The position numbers were made by a program, and so were the translations under genes. DNA of 64,000 bases from Actinomycetes bacterium (GTDB lineage Bacteria > Actinomycetota > Coriobacteriia > Anaerosomatales > JAGXFU01): positions 1 to 64,000 of the forward strand of contig JAGXFU010000004.1 in NCBI GenBank assembly GCA_024637115.1, written 5' to 3'. Under the pieces are notes generated by a model that was not told the origin of the DNA, did no database searches, and saw only the letters and a list, made by a program, of their open reading frames with translations. Position 1 is the first letter of the stretch; every line of letters begins with the position of its first letter. Shown piece after piece: positions 60,916-64,000 of the stretch.

Positions 60916-61491
60916 CTAGGAGCTGACTACGTGCTCGATGAAGTAGCGATGAACTCGCGGATCTCCCGTGAGTTCAGGATGGAAGACGGTGGCGAGCAGC
61001 TGTCCCTGACGGGCCGCGATTGCCACACCCTCGTGTTCTCCGAGTACCTCAACACCGTCACCCACAGATTCGATCCAGGGCGCGCGGATGAATACACCTC
61101 GGTAGTCTTCGCCAAGGTGCGCGAGACTGAGATCGGCTTCGAACGAATCCACCTGACGCCCAAAGGCGTTGCGGCGGACCACGATATCCATCAACTCAAG
61201 AGAACGCTGTCCGGGCACCGCATCGAGAACCTCGCGTGCGACCAGGATTGCGCCGGCACACGTTCCCCAAACGGCCATGCCTGCACCATGCTGCTGCTTG
61301 ATCGGCTCATAGAACTCATACGTCTCCATGAGCTTGCCGATCGCCGTCGACTCGCCTCCCGGAATGATGAGGCCATTCAAGTCACCAAGCTGCTCGGGAA
61401 GACGCACGGCCACGGCTGTGACATCAAGCGCTTCGAGCATCATGATGTGTTCGCGGAACGCCCCCTGGAGGGCAAGAACCCCAATTCGCAC
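60916..61491 (-). CDS. pdxT: Pyridoxal 5'-phosphate synthase glutaminase subunit PdxT
   Basis: 191 residues from a GTG at 61491, 1 bp after the pdxS stop. Class I glutamine amidotransferase motifs are present: LIIPGGEST, the nucleophile Cys in VWGTCAGAILVA, and the catalytic His-Glu in TVFHPELTGD. It releases ammonia from glutamine for PdxS. The pdxS-pdxT pair is the DXP-independent route to vitamin B6. Confidence 0.96.
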   Translation of the reverse strand: MRIGVLALQGAFREHIMMLEALDVTAVAVRLPEQLGDLNGLIIPGGESTAIGKLMETYEFYEPIKQQHGAGMAVWGTCAGAILVAREVLDAVPGQRSLELMDIVVRRNAFGRQVDSFEADLSLAHLGEDYRGVFIRAPWIESVGDGVEVLGEHEGVAIAARQGQLLATVFHPELTGDPRVHRYFIEHVVSS

Positions 61492-61492
61492 C

Positions 61493-62389
61493 CTACCAGC
61501 CCCGCTCCTGCATGCGCTCCGCATCGGGAATATCCGAAATATTGATGCCGACCATCGCTTCACCGAGATTTCGCGAGACCTTAGCAATGATCTCCGCGTC
61601 TTCGTAGTGAGTAGTTGCTTCAACGATCGCCTTGGCGCGCTTGGCCGGATCCCCGCTCTTGAAGATGCCGCTGCCAACAAAGACGCCGTCGCAGCCCAAT
61701 TGCATCATCAGTGCGGCATCCGCCGGGGTTGCAATACCGCCAGCGGAGAAGTTCACAACAGGAAGTCTGCCATTGTCGGCGACCCACTTCACGAGATCAT
61801 AGGGTGCTTGCAGGTCCTTTGCCGCCGCAAACAACTGCTCTGAGCGAAGGCCTTTGAGCCACGCAATCTCGTCGGTCACCGAACGAATGTGGCGGACAGC
61901 CTCGACAACGTTACCTGTGCCCGGCTCACCTTTGGTTCGTACCATCGATGCCCCTTCGGCGATGCGCCTGAGCGCTTCACCGAGATTGCGACATCCACAC
62001 ACGAAGGGGACATTGAAATCCCACTTGTTAACATGGTGCTCTTCGTCAGCCGGAGATAGAACCTCAGACTCATCGATATAGTCAACACCGAGCGACTGGA
62101 GTATCTGCGCCTCGACGAAGTGACCGATTCGACACTTGGCCATCACCGGGATAGAAACCGAACCAACGATCTCCTCGACCCTCGTGGGATCGGCCATCCG
62201 CGCCACACCGCCGGCCGCACGAATATCGGCGGGAACACGCTCAAGGGACATAACGGCGACGGCGCCCGCGTCCTCGGCGATCTTGGCCTGCTCGGCGTTG
62301 ACGACATCCATGATGACGCCGCCTTTGAGCATCTCGGCCAAACCAGTCTTCACACGCAAGGTGCCGGTATCTCTAGAACTCTCAGTCAC
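61493..62389 (-). CDS. pdxS: Pyridoxal 5'-phosphate synthase subunit PdxS
   Basis: 298 residues from a GTG at 62389 with GGAG 7 nt upstream; the longer frame to 62599 overlaps the neighbouring gene and was rejected. Family motifs are [50 protein letters not shown] and [18 protein letters not shown]. The barrel joins ribose 5-phosphate, glyceraldehyde 3-phosphate and ammonia into PLP. Confidence 0.97.
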   Translation of the reverse strand: MTESSRDTGTLRVKTGLAEMLKGGVIMDVVNAEQAKIAEDAGAVAVMSLERVPADIRAAGGVARMADPTRVEEIVGSVSIPVMAKCRIGHFVEAQILQSLGVDYIDESEVLSPADEEHHVNKWDFNVPFVCGCRNLGEALRRIAEGASMVRTKGEPGTGNVVEAVRHIRSVTDEIAWLKGLRSEQLFAAAKDLQAPYDLVKWVADNGRLPVVNFSAGGIATPADAALMMQLGCDGVFVGSGIFKSGDPAKRAKAIVEATTHYEDAEIIAKVSRNLGEAMVGINISDIPDAERMQERGW

Positions 62390-62475
62390 AGGAAAACTCC
62401 TCGTTCGTGGTATCCGGATGCGACAATCGACCGCGAGTCGCAAAATAATCGTGCGGGTAACTCCGAGATTGTACG

Positions 62476-63552
62476 CTACTGCATCGCGATATTCACGTTG
62501 GTAGGCACAACCTGGAACCATGTATTGCCGGGAGAGAGCCTCACCTGAGTGCCATCTGCCGCCTTGAAGGTGGGGGCCGACCCTTTGGCTCCGGTCCATG
62601 TCATGTCGATCTTCTGCCCATTTCGAAACAGTGTGCCGCGTCCAGTACCAAGCAACTCGATGTCATAAGTGGTTGAACCCGTGACGTCCCGCTTTGACTG
62701 GGCGATCGTTTTGGCCCATAGGACAACAACGTTGACCGAACTAATCTGTTCACCTGTAGAGCGATCCGTATGCACCTTGCCGTTATTGACTCGGAGATAG
62801 GCGTCTTTGTCCGCGTCATACGTCCACACTGCTGTGTTGGCGGGCGAGAACGGCACGGTGATCTTCGAAACCTGCGGGGTATCCTGGCTCGCCCCTCTCA
62901 CGAACGCCAGGGGCAGGATAGTCTGTGTCTCATCGTAGCCGCGCCGTGTACCTTCCTCACGCATTTTTGAAAGGCTCATGAACAGGTTGTGCGGAGCCGG
63001 CTTGAAGGTCACGCGCGTATAGCCGTTCGTCACGCCGGCGTCCTCAGATAGATTCTCAAGTCCCGCGTCGCGAATCCTCTTGTTGACCTGAGAGTTGGCT
63101 CCGGAGAACACGAAAAGCGCTTTGTACTGCGGCACGATGCTCACATCGGACAGGCGGGCGCTGCGTACCGGCCCGACCAACTCACCCGGATCTGTAGAAT
63201 GGAACAGGCAGTTGAAACGCGTGATACCGCCCTCTGTGATGCTCTCGTAGACAACGTCAGCAGATTGGATACCCGACTGTGGTCGTGCAGATGGTGAGTT
63301 CTCGATCTTCACGGAGACCACACGCGTGTCAACAGGCGTCTGTCCGTCCGGGGCAGGCAACCCGGTTAGCGGCCAGATTGGTGGCAGCTCCGGCTTTGCA
63401 ACAGCGCGCTCCGAATCGGTCTGCGGCCATGCAGAAGCGACCTCCACCGGCTCCGCACCGGCAAAGAATAGGAAGTACACCGCTGCCACACCCAGAACAA
63501 TCAGAATGGCAATCGACGCACCAATGGTGATGCGGGTTCGTTTTGAGTCCAT
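62476..63552 (-). CDS. DUF3048 domain protein (YerB-like), membrane-anchored
   Basis: 358 residues with GAGGAGG 6 nt upstream. A single N-terminal membrane segment (about 8-30, [21 protein letters not shown]) is followed by the extracytoplasmic DUF3048 domain. The domain includes [55 protein letters not shown] and, near the end, [12 protein letters not shown] with [16 protein letters not shown]. The family is common in Gram-positives; YerB is a lipoprotein of unknown function. It lies 86 bp upstream of pdxS. Confidence 0.88.
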   Translation of the reverse strand: MDSKRTRITIGASIAILIVLGVAAVYFLFFAGAEPVEVASAWPQTDSERAVAKPELPPIWPLTGLPAPDGQTPVDTRVVSVKIENSPSARPQSGIQSADVVYESITEGGITRFNCLFHSTDPGELVGPVRSARLSDVSIVPQYKALFVFSGANSQVNKRIRDAGLENLSEDAGVTNGYTRVTFKPAPHNLFMSLSKMREEGTRRGYDETQTILPLAFVRGASQDTPQVSKITVPFSPANTAVWTYDADKDAYLRVNNGKVHTDRSTGEQISSVNVVVLWAKTIAQSKRDVTGSTTYDIELLGTGRGTLFRNGQKIDMTWTGAKGSAPTFKAADGTQVRLSPGNTWFQVVPTNVNIAMQ

Positions 63553-63740
63553 CAGTCCTCCTCGGTACCACGCAGAGTCTAAGGTTGCGCATCGGGCGGG
63601 TCAAACTATTCGATGACGACTGAGGACTTCGTCGCCGTATGATCATCTTCAGCACGACCGTTCCCACCAAGCAACATACGCACCGTATTGTGAGCACTGC
63701 CGTTGCAGGCGGGTGAGCCGAGCGGATAGAGTGACCAAGG

Positions 63741-63971
63741 ATGCTACGAAGGGACTACAGCCGCATGCCCTGCTATTTGTTGCATATGGTCGAACAGCCA
63801 GACGCTGAGGCCTACGCCAACGAGAATCTAAAGGATCTCGTCGGCTCGTTTCCGCGTTGCTTCTGTGCTCACTGCAACCCTCCTCGCGCCCTCACGCCGG
63901 GCGAAGTCGTGAAGTGTCTTGAGCGCACAGAGCCTTGCTGGAAACCGGCCGAACGAATCTGCGAGCCGTAG
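63741..63971 (+). CDS. Small cysteine-rich hypothetical protein
   Basis: 76 residues at most; an internal ATG at 63765 would give 68. No strong ribosome site is visible. The sequence has a Cys-rich centre (RCFCAHC, then CLERTEPCW and a final ICEP), which could bind a metal ion. Its third-codon-position use is only moderately GC-rich. It is the only plus-strand candidate at the right end and is divergent from the DUF3048 gene. I do not recognise it and it may not be real. Confidence 0.4.
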   Translation: MLRRDYSRMPCYLLHMVEQPDAEAYANENLKDLVGSFPRCFCAHCNPPRALTPGEVVKCLERTEPCWKPAERICEP

Positions 63972-64000
63972 CGACGTTCCGTTGCACGAAGCTTGCCTAA

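Noticed and set aside
62390-62599. Longer N-terminus of PdxS
   Set aside because: It overlaps the DUF3048 gene and the residues do not match PdxS; the GTG at 62389 has GGAG at the right distance.

Overview
The window reads as a chromosomal segment from a GC-rich, anaerobic Gram-positive bacterium. My best guess is a Coriobacteriia-type actinobacterium (Anaerosomatales / OPB41-like). This is an inference from three things: a gene order that follows the Firmicutes/Actinobacteria pattern, a surface protease with cell-wall-binding (CWB2) repeats, and very large multihaem cytochromes served by a system II (CcsB/ResB) maturation pair. A superoxide reductase fits an anaerobe. No tRNA, rRNA, insertion sequence, prophage or CRISPR array was recognised.

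Left part (1-14400, all on the minus strand): a partial DUF4388 protein ending in a Glu-Pro repeat, a roadblock/LC7 protein, and the pilus ATPase gene pilB. Upstream lies a compact housekeeping operon: a DUF948-like protein, an HATPase anti-sigma factor, a SigB/SigF-type sigma factor, an AI-2E-family permease, alaS, ruvX, mltG, a small repeat-like protein, a YqeG-type phosphatase, aroE, pilB. rarA and a thioredoxin-fold lipoprotein precede it.

Middle (14400-33400): a previously unlabelled stretch at 14430-14604 has the sequence landmarks, long closing stem and promoter of a 6S RNA gene. Next comes a cytochrome block: ccsB, resB and a 2636-residue secreted cytochrome with about 48 CXXCH and about 26 longer-spaced CXnCH motifs. 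aspS and hisS separate it from a second block: a small membrane protein, a lipoprotein and a 19-haem cytochrome with an N-terminal FN3-like domain. The two cytochromes share a C-terminal module. Together these genes look like an extracellular electron-transfer apparatus inserted between conserved housekeeping genes.

Right-middle (32754-48700): a metallo-beta-lactamase-fold hydrolase, the (p)ppGpp synthetase/hydrolase, a RecJ-HIRAN-SF2 helicase fusion, secD/secF/yajC, the queuosine genes tgt, queA and queH, an ECF sigma/anti-sigma pair, a PHP phosphoesterase, a GDT1-type cation transporter and a cold-shock protein. Several starts (recJ, tgt, queH, PHP) sit 6-7 nt after a TANNNT hexamer, which suggests leaderless transcripts.

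Right part (48866-64000): a NapH-like iron-sulfur membrane protein with an unknown membrane-anchored partner, folD, an isochorismatase-fold hydrolase, superoxide reductase, a PEBP-fold lipoprotein, an HtpX-like protein that has lost its HEXXH site, a lipoprotein and a CWB2-M28 surface peptidase. These are followed by ruvC-ruvA-ruvB, a RelE-fold protein that looks like the front end of a UvrD-type helicase without the helicase, yebC, pdxS-pdxT and a DUF3048 protein. The order yebC-ruvCAB ... queA-tgt-yajC-secDF-recJ-rel-hisS-aspS-6S-rarA-alaS-ruvX-mltG matches, as I remember it, the corresponding stretch of the Bacillus subtilis chromosome, which supports the 6S call.
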